A DNA stretch of 64,000 nt from Bacteroidales bacterium (GCA_015061115.1 SUXE01000006.1:126001-190000), one strand, 5' to 3'; positions 26,194 to 35,883 are shown, counted from the first letter of the stretch. Notes: generated by a model not told the origin, from the letters alone. Numbers and translations: made by a program.

Positions 26194-27051
26194 TTAGAAT
26201 GTCAATGAAACTGTAATTGAAGATGCTTCACGAAGAGATGCTCCTACAAAGTTAGAAACCTTTCCTAAAAAGATCTTATCTCCTGATTGATAAGCAAAAT
26301 AATTTGCATTATTAATGCTTGACTTCCAATCCTCATCAGCAACATCTTTTAATTCACCTTCCAAAATAACTCTGTTGCCAGAAAGATAACCATTATAAGC
26401 CTCTTCTGTTAATGCAACAAACTTACCATTTCCAGATAACTTAGCATACACAGAACCATCCTCAGTCTCAGAATATGGAGTAAATGTAAATTCACCCAAT
26501 TTAGCGTTGTCTGAAGTAAATTCAACTACATAACTGTTAGAGAAGTTTCTTGAACTTGCTGAAATTGCCTTTCCTGTACCAGCAACAGTAAAGTTTCTTG
26601 TCTTACCGTTGATAGACAAAGCGTAAGAACCCTCGATAGCAGGGAAAGAGATGCTGTAGATAGAGTCTGTGATAGAAGCGTTTCCAGAAACGTTAACCTT
26701 TCCTAGGAAATTGTTATTAACTGTGAATGTTACTGACTCTGGATCTACCATTGTCTTGTTGCGAAGAACCACGTCTACGCTAACGCTATCTGAATTAACA
26801 CCGTCAGCAAGCAATGTGTTTGCCTTGATTGTGTCACCTGTGTTAAGTGAGTCTGGTGTTGAATTGTTAAGTCTGAAAGAGAACTGGTCTGGGTAGACAA
26901 CCTTCTTTGGTGTTGAGTCTACAGGAACCACTGGCGCAGGTTCTGGTTCTGGTTCGTCATCGTCTTTGTTACAAGATCCAAGTGTCATAACACCTGCTAC
27001 TGTTGCCATAAGGCATAGGAGCTTACCTCCGTTTAATGCTTTGATAGTCAT
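26194..27051 (-). CDS. lipoprotein of unknown function
   Basis: 285 residues. Lipobox LGSC (MATVAGVMTLGSC), then an acidic and Pro-rich linker (NKDDDEPEPEPAPVVPVD). The mature part is Ser, Thr and Asn rich with beta-strand periodicity; there are two tandem stretches that read like immunoglobulin-type sandwiches. No family recognised. It has its own promoter and terminator and is separated from the cytolysin operon by about 245 bp, so functional linkage is only positional. Confidence 0.7.
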   Translation of the reverse strand: MTIKALNGGKLLCLMATVAGVMTLGSCNKDDDEPEPEPAPVVPVDSTPKKVVYPDQFSFRLNNSTPDSLNTGDTIKANTLLADGVNSDSVSVDVVLRNKTMVDPESVTFTVNNNFLGKVNVSGNASITDSIYSISFPAIEGSYALSINGKTRNFTVAGTGKAISASSRNFSNSYVVEFTSDNAKLGEFTFTPYSETEDGSVYAKLSGNGKFVALTEEAYNGYLSGNRVILEGELKDVADEDWKSSINNANYFAYQSGDKIFLGKVSNFVGASLREASSITVSLTF

Positions 27052-27125
27052 TGTTCTTTATATTTTGTTGTTTTATAAAATTCTGGACTAAAATCTCAAA
27101 ACTATTTTGAAATTCCATTCATTTG

Positions 27126-27176
27126 CAAAATTATCAATTAGTCTACAACAAAACAAATAAAATATTGTTAATTTTG
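27126..27176. promoter_or_regulatory. divergent promoter elements
   Basis: Minus strand: TAATTTTG at 27133-27126, 75 bp before the lipoprotein start. Plus strand: TAATTTTG at 27169-27176, 54 bp before the GT90 start at 27230. Confidence 0.5.
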
Positions 27177-27229
27177 CCACGCTGTGCAATTATCTGTATG
27201 GCATAGTGTTGACTAATGCTGACAATCGG

Positions 27230-28192
27230 ATGTTAAGAAAGATATATTATACTTTGAATAGTGGGAAGAATTTGAAATTCGCCTACTATCTGCGATGTTA
27301 TATGAGGCTGTTGACTCCTCGTTGTTTTTGTCGGAATCGTTTGCCACATCTACTTGCTCAAATTGAATCACGAAAAGATCGTGACTATATTATGAAGCGT
27401 GTGGATTATTATTGTCAATTTGACTCTCCGGTTGTTTTGCCAGAATCTGCGGAACTATTAAGTGAATCATGGAAAAAAGTGTGGGGTGGGAATGTGTATA
27501 TGCATGACACATACGAGTTTACACGCTTTTTCTCTGGAGACAAAAGATGGGGATTTGAACCTGGCGATGTGACGTATGTGCCTGAAATTCCGTCTGTTGT
27601 GAAGAGCCGTCCATTATGTGATGATAATCGCAATTCAATTGTGTTAAAACTCGACAAGGTTCGTCATTTCATTTTTGTGAATGATAGCAAACAATTCGAA
27701 GAAAAAGAATTCAAAGTGATTTTTCGTGGAAAAATTGCAGGAAAACAGTCAAGAAAGGATTTCATGACGAAGTTTTATGGCAATCCTCTCTTTGATGTAG
27801 GAGACGTGGGACGCAAGACAGATTCGCCAATAGAGTGGAGGACAGGCAAGATGACTATCGAGGAACATCTTGATTATCAGTTTATAATGGCTATTGAGGG
27901 AAACGACGTCGCCAGCAATCTTAAATGGGTGATGTCATCCAATTCTTTGGCAGTGATGCCTCGTCCCACTTGTGAGACATGGTTTATGGAGGGAACATTG
28001 ATTCCTAATTACCATTATGTGGAGGTGGCGCCTGATTTCTCCGATGTTGAGGAACGTGTGCGATATTATCACGACCATCCTGAAGAAGCAAAGGCAATTA
28101 TTGAGCACGCGCATGAATATGTGGCTCAATTCATGGATAAAAAACGAGAGGATTTGATTTCCTTGGCAGTATTAAAAAAATATTTTGGGTAG
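27230..28192 (+). CDS. GT90-type lipopolysaccharide glycosyltransferase
   Basis: The likely start is ATG 27230 (MLRKIYYTLN); a GTG at 27206 is also in frame. About 320 residues. The second half shows GT90/CAP10 features: FKVIFRGKIAGKQSRKDFM, then a nucleotide-sugar region EGNDVASNLKWVMSSNSLAVMPRPTCETWFMEG and HYVEVAPDFSDVEERVRYYHDHPEEAKAI. GT90 enzymes add sugars such as xylose or glucose; bacterial members decorate lipopolysaccharide cores. The gene is monocistronic in this window. Confidence 0.85.
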   Translation: MLRKIYYTLNSGKNLKFAYYLRCYMRLLTPRCFCRNRLPHLLAQIESRKDRDYIMKRVDYYCQFDSPVVLPESAELLSESWKKVWGGNVYMHDTYEFTRFFSGDKRWGFEPGDVTYVPEIPSVVKSRPLCDDNRNSIVLKLDKVRHFIFVNDSKQFEEKEFKVIFRGKIAGKQSRKDFMTKFYGNPLFDVGDVGRKTDSPIEWRTGKMTIEEHLDYQFIMAIEGNDVASNLKWVMSSNSLAVMPRPTCETWFMEGTLIPNYHYVEVAPDFSDVEERVRYYHDHPEEAKAIIEHAHEYVAQFMDKKREDLISLAVLKKYFG

Positions 28193-28584
28193 GGGCAACC
28201 ATTTTGGATGCCAATCTCAAATATATGGCAGACATATCCCAAAATTATCCCCATTGATTTAAGAATACTTTAATTGAGTCAAATATAATAGACGGCCTAT
28301 CATAATAGAGGATTCCAAAGGGCGGAACGCCCTTACCTTCTCTTTCTCCGCGAACCCGTAGGGTGAGCGGATCACTTTTTATTAAGTGCTCGCCTAAAAT
28401 TCGCACGGTAGAATGGGGCAGGCCCAAAATTCATAAAACATCGTCCCTTGACAATCATCTATTTTAAGAAACAGAATATTAAAATCTAACAGACATACAT
28501 AATTTAAATAAACAAAAAGAGCTTATATAAACAAAAAGAGCGGCATTGAAAAATGCCGCTCTCATTGTTATAATGGATTATCTA
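28193..28584. other. intergenic region with palindromic repeat and direct repeats
   Basis: AAGGGCG-GAA-CGCCCTT (28318-28334) is a near copy, in opposite orientation, of the palindrome at 17016-17030. A 13-base direct repeat AAACAAAAAGAGC occurs near 28510-28542 just before the PFOR terminator. No gene seen. Confidence 0.45.
28533..28562 (-). terminator. terminator of the PFOR gene
   Basis: AGAGCGGCATT (28537-28547), GAAA loop, AATGCCGCTCT (28552-28562), followed on the minus strand by T5. Confidence 0.85.
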
Positions 28585-31500
28585 TTAATATTCCATTTTG
28601 CTCATACGAACGTAGCTCTGGTAACGCTTCTTAGCCATTTCCTCGCTTGCGTTGAACAACTCCTGAGCCTCAGAAGGGTACATCTTCATTACTGAAGCGT
28701 AACGGTTCTCACCCTTCAAGAAATCCTGGAACTTAGTGTAGTCAGGCTCCTTAGAGTCAAGAGTGAATGGATTCTTACCCTCTGCCTCAAGAGCTGGGTT
28801 GAATCTCCATAGGTGCCAGTAACCGCACTCAACAGCCTTCTTCTCCTCAGCCTGTGCCTTACCCATACCTGCCTTCAAACCGTGGTTGATACATGGTGCG
28901 TAAGCGATAACCAAAGATGGACCATCGTATGCCTCTGCCTCCTTCAATGCCTTCAAGCACTGTGCTGGATTAGCTCCCATAGCGATCTGAGCAACGTAAA
29001 CATAACCGTAAGTAGTTGCGATCATACCAAGGTCTTTCTTACGTACTCTCTTACCTGATGCAGCAAACTTAGCGATTGCACCAAGAGGAGTAGCCTTAGA
29101 TGACTGACCACCTGTGTTAGAGTAAACCTCAGTATCAAGTACTAGGATGTTTACATTCTTACCAGATGCGATAACATGGTCTAGACCACCGTAACCGATA
29201 TCGTATGAAGCACCGTCTCCACCGATGATCCACTGGCTTCTCTTGATCATGTAACCCTTAAGTTCTGACAACTGCTTGCAGTGGTTGCACTTATCTTTGT
29301 TAGCGTCGATCATTGGGAACAACTTGTCGCAAATCTCAGATGACTTAGCAGCGTCGTTCTTGTTCTCGATCCATGACTTGAACAACTCCTTAGCGTCTGC
29401 TGGTGTGCAGTCTGCTGCGATAGCGTCGTTCATAATAGCCTCGATTCTTGCACGCATCTTCTCGTTTGCAAGCTCCATTCCTAGACCGAACTCACAGAAG
29501 TCCTCGAACAAAGAGTTAGCCCAAGCTGGACCGTGACCCTTCTCGTTAGTTGTGTATGGAGTTGAAGGAATTGAACCAGAGTAGATTGAAGAACATCCTG
29601 TTGCGTTAGCTACGATCTCACGCTCACCGAACAACTGAGAAATCAACTTAACGTATGGAGTCTCACCACAACCTGAACATGCTCCAGAGAACTCGAACAA
29701 TGGAGTAGCCAACTGGCTGTTCTTAACATTAGCTGTGATATCAACTAGGTTCTGCTTTGACTTAACGTTCTTAACTGCGTAATCCCAGTTAGCAGCCTCA
29801 GTTGCTGTAGCAGCTGAACTTGGATCGAATGGAACCATCTTAAGAGCGTTCTTGCCCTTCTCGTCGTTGTTACCAAGACATACGTCTACACAGTTACCAC
29901 AACCAAGACAGTCCATAACACCTACCTGGATTCTGAAGTTCATACCCTTCAATGCAGCTGGAGCCTTCATCTCACGAACATCACCCTTGATGCCCTTAAC
30001 CTCGTCAGCATCCATAACGATTGGACGGATACATGAGTGAGGACATACATATGCACAATTGTTACACTCTACACAGTCTGCTGCGTTCCAAACTGGAACG
30101 AATGTTGATACTCCACGCTTCTCGTAAGCAGCTGTACCTGCAGGCCACTCACCACACTCAATACCCTTGAATGCAGAAACTGGTAGAAGGTCACCGTTCT
30201 GAGCGTTGATTGTACGTACAACATCGTGGATGAACTTAGGATCGTTGTGTGCCTCCTCCTTGTCGTCAGCAAGATTTGCCCATGAAGCATCTACTGTCAA
30301 CTTCTTGTACTCACCACCGCGATCAACTGCAGCGTAGTTCTTATCAACAACGTCCTGACCCTTCTTACCGTAAGACTTAACGATGAACTTCTTCATCTGC
30401 TCTACAGCAAGATCAACAGGGATAACCTCTGTGATACGGAAGAATGCTGACTGAAGGATTGTGTTAGTTCTGTTGCCTAGACCAATCTCCTGAGCAATCT
30501 TAGTAGCGTTGATGTAGTAAACTGTGATATTGTTCTGTGCGAAATATCTCTTTACATTGTTTGGAAGGTTCTTAACCAACTCCTCACCATCCCAGATTGT
30601 GTTCAATAGGAATGTACCGTTCTTACGAAGACCACGAGTCACATCGTACATCTTCAAGTAAGCCTGAACGTGGCAAGCTACGAAATTAGGAGTAGTTACC
30701 AAATATGTAGAACGGATCTGGTTGTCACCGAAACGAAGGTGTGAACAAGTGAAACCTCCTGACTTCTTAGAGTCGTATGAGAAGTAAGCCTGGCAATACT
30801 TGTTTGTGTTGTCACCGATGATCTTGATTGAGTTCTTGTTAGCACCTACAGTACCGTCGGCACCAAGACCGAAGAACTTAGCCTCGAACATACCCTCACC
30901 TGAAACAGCGATCTCCTCCTTCTTAGGAAGTGATGTGAATGTAACGTCATCAACGATACCTACTGTGAAGTGGTGCTTAGGCTCGTTCATTGCAGCGTTC
31001 TCGTATACTGAGATCATCTGGGCTGGAGTAGTGTCGTTTGATCCAAGACCGTAACGACCAGCGATAATCTTAGGAGCGTTCTTAACACCGTTGTAAGCCT
31101 CGCATACATCAAGATATAGAGGATCTCCGTTTGCTCCTGGCTCCTTAGTTCTGTCAAGAACTGTAAGTACCTTACAAGTTGAAGGAACTGCAGCAAGCAA
31201 ATGCTTAGTTGAGAATGGACGGAACAAGTGAACTGCAACTAGACCAACCTTCTTACCCTGCTTTGTTAGGTAGTCGATTGTCTCACGGATACACTCTGTT
31301 ACTGAACCCATAGCAACGATTACGTACTCAGCATCCTTTGCTCCGTAGTAGTCGAATAGGTTGTACTGACGGCCAGTGATCTTTGAGATCTCCTTCATGT
31401 AGTTCTCTACGATTGCAGGCACATTGTTGTACATTGTGTTGCAAGACTCACGGTGAGTAAAGAATGTGTCAGGGTTCTCAGCCATACCACGCATTACTGG

Positions 31501-32142
31501 GTGAAGTGGTGAAAGAGCACGCTGACGGAACTCAGCAAGTTTCTCCTGATCGATTAGTGGAGCAAGATCGTCGTTCTCAAGCATCTCGATCTTCTGGATC
31601 TCGTGTGATGTACGGAATCCGTCGAAGAAGTTAAGGAATGGAACCTGGCTCTTGATTGTTGAAAGGTGTGCAACACCTGCAAGATCCATCACTTCCTGTA
31701 CTGAACCTTCAGCAAGCATAGCGAAACCAGTCTGACGACATGCGTATACGTCCTGGTGGTCACCAAAGATACATAGTGTGTGAGAAGCGATTGTACGTGC
31801 TGAAACATGGAAAACTGCTGGCATCTTCTCTGCAGCAATCTTGTACATGTTAGGAATCATAAGAAGCAATCCCTGAGAAGCTGTGTAAGTAGATGTCAAC
31901 GCACCTGCCTGGATTGATCCGTGTACTGCACCTGCAGCACCAGCCTCTGACTGCATTTCTGTAACCGATACAGTCTCACCAAAAATGTTCTTTCTGCCTG
32001 CAGCAGCCCACTCATCTACATATTCTGCCATTGTAGACGATGGTGTGATTGGGTAGATACAAGCACATTCGCTGAACATATATGAAATATGTGCAGCTGC
32101 CTGGTTACCATCACAAGTGATGAATTTTTTTTCTTTAGCCAT
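28585..32142 (-). CDS. nifJ: pyruvate:ferredoxin (flavodoxin) oxidoreductase
   Basis: 1185 residues, the usual length for the single-chain enzyme. Domain order fits: YPITPSSTMAEYVDEWAA at the N-terminus, the gamma domain (VGANKNSIKIIGDNT), an 8Fe ferredoxin insert with CVECNNCAYVCPHSC and CLGCGNCVDVC, a further C-x2-C cluster (SGACSGCGETPY), and the C-terminal thiamine pyrophosphate site GDGASYDIGYGGLDH...TEVYSNTGGQSS. It converts pyruvate and CoA to acetyl-CoA, CO2 and reduced ferredoxin or flavodoxin in the cytoplasm, a central step in anaerobic metabolism. Monocistronic with its own promoter and terminator. Confidence 0.96.
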   Translation of the reverse strand: MAKEKKFITCDGNQAAAHISYMFSECACIYPITPSSTMAEYVDEWAAAGRKNIFGETVSVTEMQSEAGAAGAVHGSIQAGALTSTYTASQGLLLMIPNMYKIAAEKMPAVFHVSARTIASHTLCIFGDHQDVYACRQTGFAMLAEGSVQEVMDLAGVAHLSTIKSQVPFLNFFDGFRTSHEIQKIEMLENDDLAPLIDQEKLAEFRQRALSPLHPVMRGMAENPDTFFTHRESCNTMYNNVPAIVENYMKEISKITGRQYNLFDYYGAKDAEYVIVAMGSVTECIRETIDYLTKQGKKVGLVAVHLFRPFSTKHLLAAVPSTCKVLTVLDRTKEPGANGDPLYLDVCEAYNGVKNAPKIIAGRYGLGSNDTTPAQMISVYENAAMNEPKHHFTVGIVDDVTFTSLPKKEEIAVSGEGMFEAKFFGLGADGTVGANKNSIKIIGDNTNKYCQAYFSYDSKKSGGFTCSHLRFGDNQIRSTYLVTTPNFVACHVQAYLKMYDVTRGLRKNGTFLLNTIWDGEELVKNLPNNVKRYFAQNNITVYYINATKIAQEIGLGNRTNTILQSAFFRITEVIPVDLAVEQMKKFIVKSYGKKGQDVVDKNYAAVDRGGEYKKLTVDASWANLADDKEEAHNDPKFIHDVVRTINAQNGDLLPVSAFKGIECGEWPAGTAAYEKRGVSTFVPVWNAADCVECNNCAYVCPHSCIRPIVMDADEVKGIKGDVREMKAPAALKGMNFRIQVGVMDCLGCGNCVDVCLGNNDEKGKNALKMVPFDPSSAATATEAANWDYAVKNVKSKQNLVDITANVKNSQLATPLFEFSGACSGCGETPYVKLISQLFGEREIVANATGCSSIYSGSIPSTPYTTNEKGHGPAWANSLFEDFCEFGLGMELANEKMRARIEAIMNDAIAADCTPADAKELFKSWIENKNDAAKSSEICDKLFPMIDANKDKCNHCKQLSELKGYMIKRSQWIIGGDGASYDIGYGGLDHVIASGKNVNILVLDTEVYSNTGGQSSKATPLGAIAKFAASGKRVRKKDLGMIATTYGYVYVAQIAMGANPAQCLKALKEAEAYDGPSLVIAYAPCINHGLKAGMGKAQAEEKKAVECGYWHLWRFNPALEAEGKNPFTLDSKEPDYTKFQDFLKGENRYASVMKMYPSEAQELFNASEEMAKKRYQSYVRMSKMEY

Positions 32143-32190
32143 AATTTAATATGTATAGTTTTTTGTTTTTTCTATTCACAATAGATAAAG

Positions 32191-32198
32191 CAAAATTA
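32191..32198 (-). promoter_or_regulatory. -7 element of the PFOR gene
   Basis: CAAAATTA on the plus strand reads TAATTTTG on the minus strand, 48 bp before the start codon. Confidence 0.5.
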
Positions 32199-32345
32199 GA
32201 AAAAAAATATAAAATAGCACTTTCTTTTTTACATTTTTTCTACAAAATGAAACTTAAATGTATAAAAAAAGAATATAAATACACTATTGGAAGAAATGAG
32301 GGAAAATCTACCCAAAATAGGCGATGATAATTTTAATACCATTCT

Positions 32346-32375
32346 TTTGGAGTTTCTGATTTTTTAGTAATTTTG
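32346..32375 (+). promoter_or_regulatory. Bacteroides-type promoter of metK
   Basis: TTTG (32346-32349), 18 nt, then TAATTTTG (32368-32375): a good match to the -33/-7 consensus. It predicts a transcript start near 32382 and a leader of about 210 nt. Confidence 0.65.
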
Positions 32376-32381
32376 CAATGA

Positions 32382-32591
32382 AAATGAAATGTGGACGGAT
32401 TTGTGCGATTGCAACCACAATAAAAAAATGCTAAAACGGTAGTTTCTTCAATGTTTTTAGTTGTTTTTTATGAATCGCAGATACATCCGTATTTGCGTTT
32501 TTTGTTTTTAAACGTGAACCCGTCTTCAAATGCCTCAGGCTATCATTTTCACCGTCGTCAGAATTAAAAAATAGAATAAAATAATAGAATT
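32382..32591 (+). promoter_or_regulatory. long 5' leader of metK, possible RNA regulator
   Basis: About 210 nt without an open frame of note. It can form a long-range pair ACGGAT / ATCCGT enclosing a TTGTG/CACAA hairpin, and a second structure GTGAA (32514-32518) / TTCAC (32548-32552) with GCCTCAGGC inside. No known SAM riboswitch class was recognised by eye. Confidence 0.35.
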
Positions 32592-33875
32592 ATGGGATAT
32601 TTCTTTACATCAGAATCAGTTTCTGAAGGTCATCCAGACAAAGTGGCTGACCAGATTTCAGACGCAGTGCTCGACAATTTTCTAGCTCAGTATCCTGAGT
32701 CGAAAGTAGCATGTGAGACTCTTGTCACTACCGGTCAGGTGGTGCTTGCAGGTGAGGTTAACAGCCGCGCTTACGTTAATCTTCAGGAGGTTGCTCGTGA
32801 AGTGATCAACAAGATCGGTTACACTAAGAGTGAATATATGTTTGACGGTAATTCATGTGGTGTGTTTTCTGCCATCCATGGCCAGAGCCCGGATATCAAC
32901 CGTGGTGTGGACAGAAAGGATGAGGAGCAGGGTGCCGGCGACCAGGGTATGATGTTCGGTTACGCCACTGATGAGACTGAAAACTATATGCCTATCTCTC
33001 TTGATTTGTCGCACGCTATCCTTCGTGAGTTGTCGGCAATCAGAAAAGAGGGTAAATTGATGCCGTATCTACGTCCAGACGCAAAGAGTCAGGTGACAAT
33101 CGAATATGGAGATGATAATCGTCCTAAGCGTATCGACGCAATTGTTATCAGTACTCAGCATGATGAGTTTGTGTTGGCTGGCAATGGTATAAACCAGGAT
33201 GCTGCGGATAAGCAGATGGTCGCAAAGATCAAGGAAGACGTGGAGAAGATCCTTCTTCCTCGTGTGGCTAAACAATCTAAGGTTTACGCTGAGCTTCTAA
33301 AGGCTGGCGACTATAAGTTGTTTGTCAACCCAACTGGTAAGTTTGTGATCGGTGGACCTCATGGAGACACTGGTTTGACAGGTCGTAAGATCATCGTTGA
33401 CACATACGGTGGCAAGGGAGCTCACGGTGGTGGAGCATTCTCTGGAAAGGATCCAAGTAAGGTAGACCGTTCAGCAGCATACGCGGCTCGTCACTTGGCT
33501 AAGAATATTGTTGCTGCTGGTTTGGCAAAAGAGTGTTTGGTACAGGTGGCATACGCTATCGGTGTGGCTGAGCCAATGAATCTATACATCAACACTTACG
33601 GCACTTCAACAACAGGCATTTCAGACGGTGAGATGGCAGACAAGATCAGCAAAAGCGGTTTGTTCGACTTCCGTCCAAAGGCGATAGAGGAGAGGTTGAA
33701 ACTTCGTCAGCCTATCTATTTAGAGACTGCAGCTTACGGTCATGTAGGCCGTAAACCAGTGAAGGTTGACAAGACATTCAAAGATGCTAATGGCAATGTC
33801 TTTGAGCGTACTGTGGAATTGTTCACATGGGAGAAGACAGATAAGGTGGATGATTTGAAGAAGCTTTTCAAATAA
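32592..33875 (+). CDS. metK: S-adenosylmethionine synthase
   Basis: 427 residues. Signature motifs: [23 protein letters not shown] at the N-terminus, [16 protein letters not shown], the Pro-rich P-loop-like [21 protein letters not shown] and the catalytic [16 protein letters not shown]. It makes SAM from methionine and ATP in the cytoplasm. It is slightly longer than the E. coli enzyme (384), with an extension near the C-terminus ([26 protein letters not shown]) that is common in Bacteroidetes. Confidence 0.97.
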   Translation: MGYFFTSESVSEGHPDKVADQISDAVLDNFLAQYPESKVACETLVTTGQVVLAGEVNSRAYVNLQEVAREVINKIGYTKSEYMFDGNSCGVFSAIHGQSPDINRGVDRKDEEQGAGDQGMMFGYATDETENYMPISLDLSHAILRELSAIRKEGKLMPYLRPDAKSQVTIEYGDDNRPKRIDAIVISTQHDEFVLAGNGINQDAADKQMVAKIKEDVEKILLPRVAKQSKVYAELLKAGDYKLFVNPTGKFVIGGPHGDTGLTGRKIIVDTYGGKGAHGGGAFSGKDPSKVDRSAAYAARHLAKNIVAAGLAKECLVQVAYAIGVAEPMNLYINTYGTSTTGISDGEMADKISKSGLFDFRPKAIEERLKLRQPIYLETAAYGHVGRKPVKVDKTFKDANGNVFERTVELFTWEKTDKVDDLKKLFK

Positions 33876-33906
33876 TCTGATTTATAGATAATTCAGAATT
33901 TTGTAG

Positions 33907-33934
33907 AGACGGTGCATGCCACCGTCTTTTTTTA
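33907..33934 (+). terminator. metK terminator
   Basis: AGACGGTG (33907-33914), loop, CACCGTCT (33920-33927), then a run of T. Confidence 0.85.
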
Positions 33935-34165
33935 TTGTTCGGTACATGTGGTTTCTGAGATAGCGTCTTACAGACGCAGAGGATATTTTGTCTCATCCTC
34001 TCATCCGCAAGCACCACTACGTTCGGTGCATACGTTTTCTGAGATAGCGTCTTACAGACGCAGAGGATACTTTGTCTCATCCTCTCATCCGCAAGCACCA
34101 CTACGTTCGGTGCATACGTTTTCTGAGATAGCGTCTTACAGACGCAGAGGTATCTCACATATCAT
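33935..34165. repeat. REP-like repeat cluster A (three units, 84-bp period)
   Basis: The hairpin GCGTCT-TAC-AGACGC occurs at 33963-33977, 34047-34061 and 34131-34145. Between copies lies a second hairpin GCACC (34011-34015) / GGTGC (34025-34029) within CATCCGCAAGCACCACTACG. Open frames through this region encode repeat peptides and are not genes. Confidence 0.8.
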
Positions 34166-34203
34166 AATCGTAGGAGCAGGTTTCAAAACCTGCTCCTACG
34201 ATT
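34166..34203. repeat. 18-bp perfect-stem palindrome
   Basis: The arm at 34166-34183 is exactly complementary to 34186-34203 with a two-base centre. Shorter relatives of its core (GGGCAGGTTTCAAACCTGCCC) lie at 38206-38227 and 43523-43543. It overlaps the stop codon of the next minus-strand gene and may act as its terminator. Confidence 0.75.
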
Positions 34204-34537
34204 ATTCTTGATATGGAACAAATTTGCTATCATAAGCAAAAGGATTTTCCTTTGGTGGCATTTCTGGCTTTGTATCAAATATTTGTATACTGCCATTCGA
34301 CGTGTTTATATTCAAACCGATTGATCTGGCAATCGCACATGCTATCTCAGCAGCTTCGTCAGCATCATTTGCCCAAACTTTCATACTCATCCAAGCATTC
34401 CCTTCCGGACAAACATTTGAATTGTAGTCTGTTATCTCTTTTTCTGCATAGACATCGAGCAAAACAGTATAATGTTGAAATGGAGTCTTGATTTTTCCAT
34501 ATTTCAATTTCAAAAACCAATCTTTTATAAATTCCAT
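34202..34537 (-). CDS. hypothetical small soluble protein
   Basis: 111 residues, no signal peptide. MEFIKDWFLKLKYGKIKTPFQHYTVLLDVYAEKEI... reads as a compact alpha-beta protein with an AxDADEAAEIACAIARSIGL helix near 57-75. Family unknown. It is flanked by REP-like repeats and is the most downstream gene of the minus-strand accessory array, whose members resemble immunity proteins. Confidence 0.6.
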   Translation of the reverse strand: MEFIKDWFLKLKYGKIKTPFQHYTVLLDVYAEKEITDYNSNVCPEGNAWMSMKVWANDADEAAEIACAIARSIGLNINTSNGSIQIFDTKPEMPPKENPFAYDSKFVPYQE

Positions 34538-34559
34538 ATTGTTCAGCTATTTCTTTGTG

Positions 34560-34866
34560 AGACATTTTATCCGCAAGTGCCACTACGCTTTACAGAGATA
34601 GCGTCTTCCAGACGCTGGGATGCATAATTCCGCATTTTGCATTTATAATTTCGAATTTTATTTAGCATCCTCTCATCCGCAAGCACCACTACGTTCGGTG
34701 CATACGGTTACTCAGATAGCGTCTTCCAGACGCGGGGATGCTTCATTTAGCCATTTCCTCATCCGCAAGCACCACTGCGTTCGGTGCATGCGGTTACTCA
34801 GATAACGTCTTCCAGACGCAGGGATGCTTAATTCCGCATTTTGCATTTATAATTTCGAATTTCAAA
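34560..34866. repeat. REP-like repeat cluster B
   Basis: The GCGTCT-TCC-AGACGC hairpin at 34601-34615 and 34719-34733, and a variant ACGTCT...AGACGC at 34805-34819. AT-rich filler of a second type (ATAATTCCGCATTTTGCATTTA) occurs at about 34624 and 34829. No gene. Confidence 0.75.
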
Positions 34867-35883
34867 TCAGTCTGCTTGTATAACAAGACACATTTTATTG
34901 AAATCACCGTTTTTCAGATCCTGTTTCTGGATATAGAATGCGATATCCGAACCATCACCGTTAGGATCCAACCAGTCATTATTAAGATAGAAGAATGGAA
35001 TCCAACTGTCTAATTGAGTGAACAACGCGCTTCTTTCCTCCCAACTCTCTGGCAAAAGGTTTCCCATGTTCCTTTGCAAACGTTGGTCTTCACAATCATA
35101 TTCCATAGGTCCCTGGACAGTGAGAATATGACCCAACATGACAATCTGGAAATGTGTGCCGCACAACTCGTAATAAGCGTCCTGCTCGGCTTCTGTCATT
35201 CCCATCTTCTTCAAATCACTCCAGTCAAACGTAGGAAGACTCAGATATTCGATGAAATCAATCTTTTTAGACGGTTGTTTTCTCTCCACGTCTTCTGGAA
35301 AATCTCTACGCGACAATCCTTCGGGCTTTTCCACGTAGATCACCTTGAAACATTGTGGATCCCTATAATCTTCCACCGCATAAGTAAAACTGAAGAATAG
35401 GTAGACGATTCCATGTGATGGCATCTGTTCTTCCACATCGGCCAGACGTGCCTCCTCAAGGTTAATTTGAGCGACAAACTCCATAGGTGTCCCATTGCCT
35501 GACTTCGGCCATTCCACGTCTGAAGGAAGATCTGGACGTCCACCAAATTTTGAGGATCCTATAAAAAGTCGGTTCTCCTCTGTCTCTGTCAGTCTCAAAT
35601 CAATTCCCCAACGTATCAGAGGAGCGATGGAATCATAATATTTAGACAATTGAAACTTACCCAAGGCTATTTTTATCTCCGTCTCATTGCTTAACAGACC
35701 ATTCTGTTTTTTATACTCGTCGATTTTCCAATCTCCCCAATGCCGTACTGTATTAATGATAAAACCAAATACGAGTACTAGAGCGACAAATATATAAATA
35801 TATTTAGACATGCATAAATTGAATATAGTGTTAATTATAAAAAATAAAATTATAAACAGATAAACGTATTTAGACATTTTCAA
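34867..35883 (-). CDS. YwqG-like (DUF1963) protein with N-terminal TM segments
   Basis: 338 residues. The soluble part contains the DUF1963/YwqG pattern: SSKFGGRPDLPSDVEWPKSGNGTPMEFVAQINLEEA...GIVYLFFSF, with ERSALFTQLDSW near the C-terminus. Members occur widely as probable immunity or SUKH-like accessory proteins and are often near polymorphic toxins. The first 48 residues are two similar hydrophobic segments (MSKYVYLFII..., MSKYIYIFVA...), so the 5' end appears duplicated; the original start may be 35811. Confidence 0.85.
   Translation of the reverse strand: MKMSKYVYLFIILFFIINTIFNLCMSKYIYIFVALVLVFGFIINTVRHWGDWKIDEYKKQNGLLSNETEIKIALGKFQLSKYYDSIAPLIRWGIDLRLTETEENRLFIGSSKFGGRPDLPSDVEWPKSGNGTPMEFVAQINLEEARLADVEEQMPSHGIVYLFFSFTYAVEDYRDPQCFKVIYVEKPEGLSRRDFPEDVERKQPSKKIDFIEYLSLPTFDWSDLKKMGMTEAEQDAYYELCGTHFQIVMLGHILTVQGPMEYDCEDQRLQRNMGNLLPESWEERSALFTQLDSWIPFFYLNNDWLDPNGDGSDIAFYIQKQDLKNGDFNKMCLVIQAD

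Noticed and set aside
28585-32142. Long plus-strand frames across the PFOR gene
   Set aside because: They are antisense shadows caused by the coding bias of the PFOR gene.
33868-34211. Open frames on both strands across the three 84-bp repeats
   Set aside because: The repeated peptides (CVCKTLSQKTY, SEIASYRRRGYF) come from the palindromic repeats.
34365-34583. Overlapping minus-strand frame starting MALADKMSHKEIAEQYG
   Set aside because: It overlaps the better 111-residue frame, has mixed composition and its start lies in repeat DNA; the MSHKEIAEQ part is short and could be chance.
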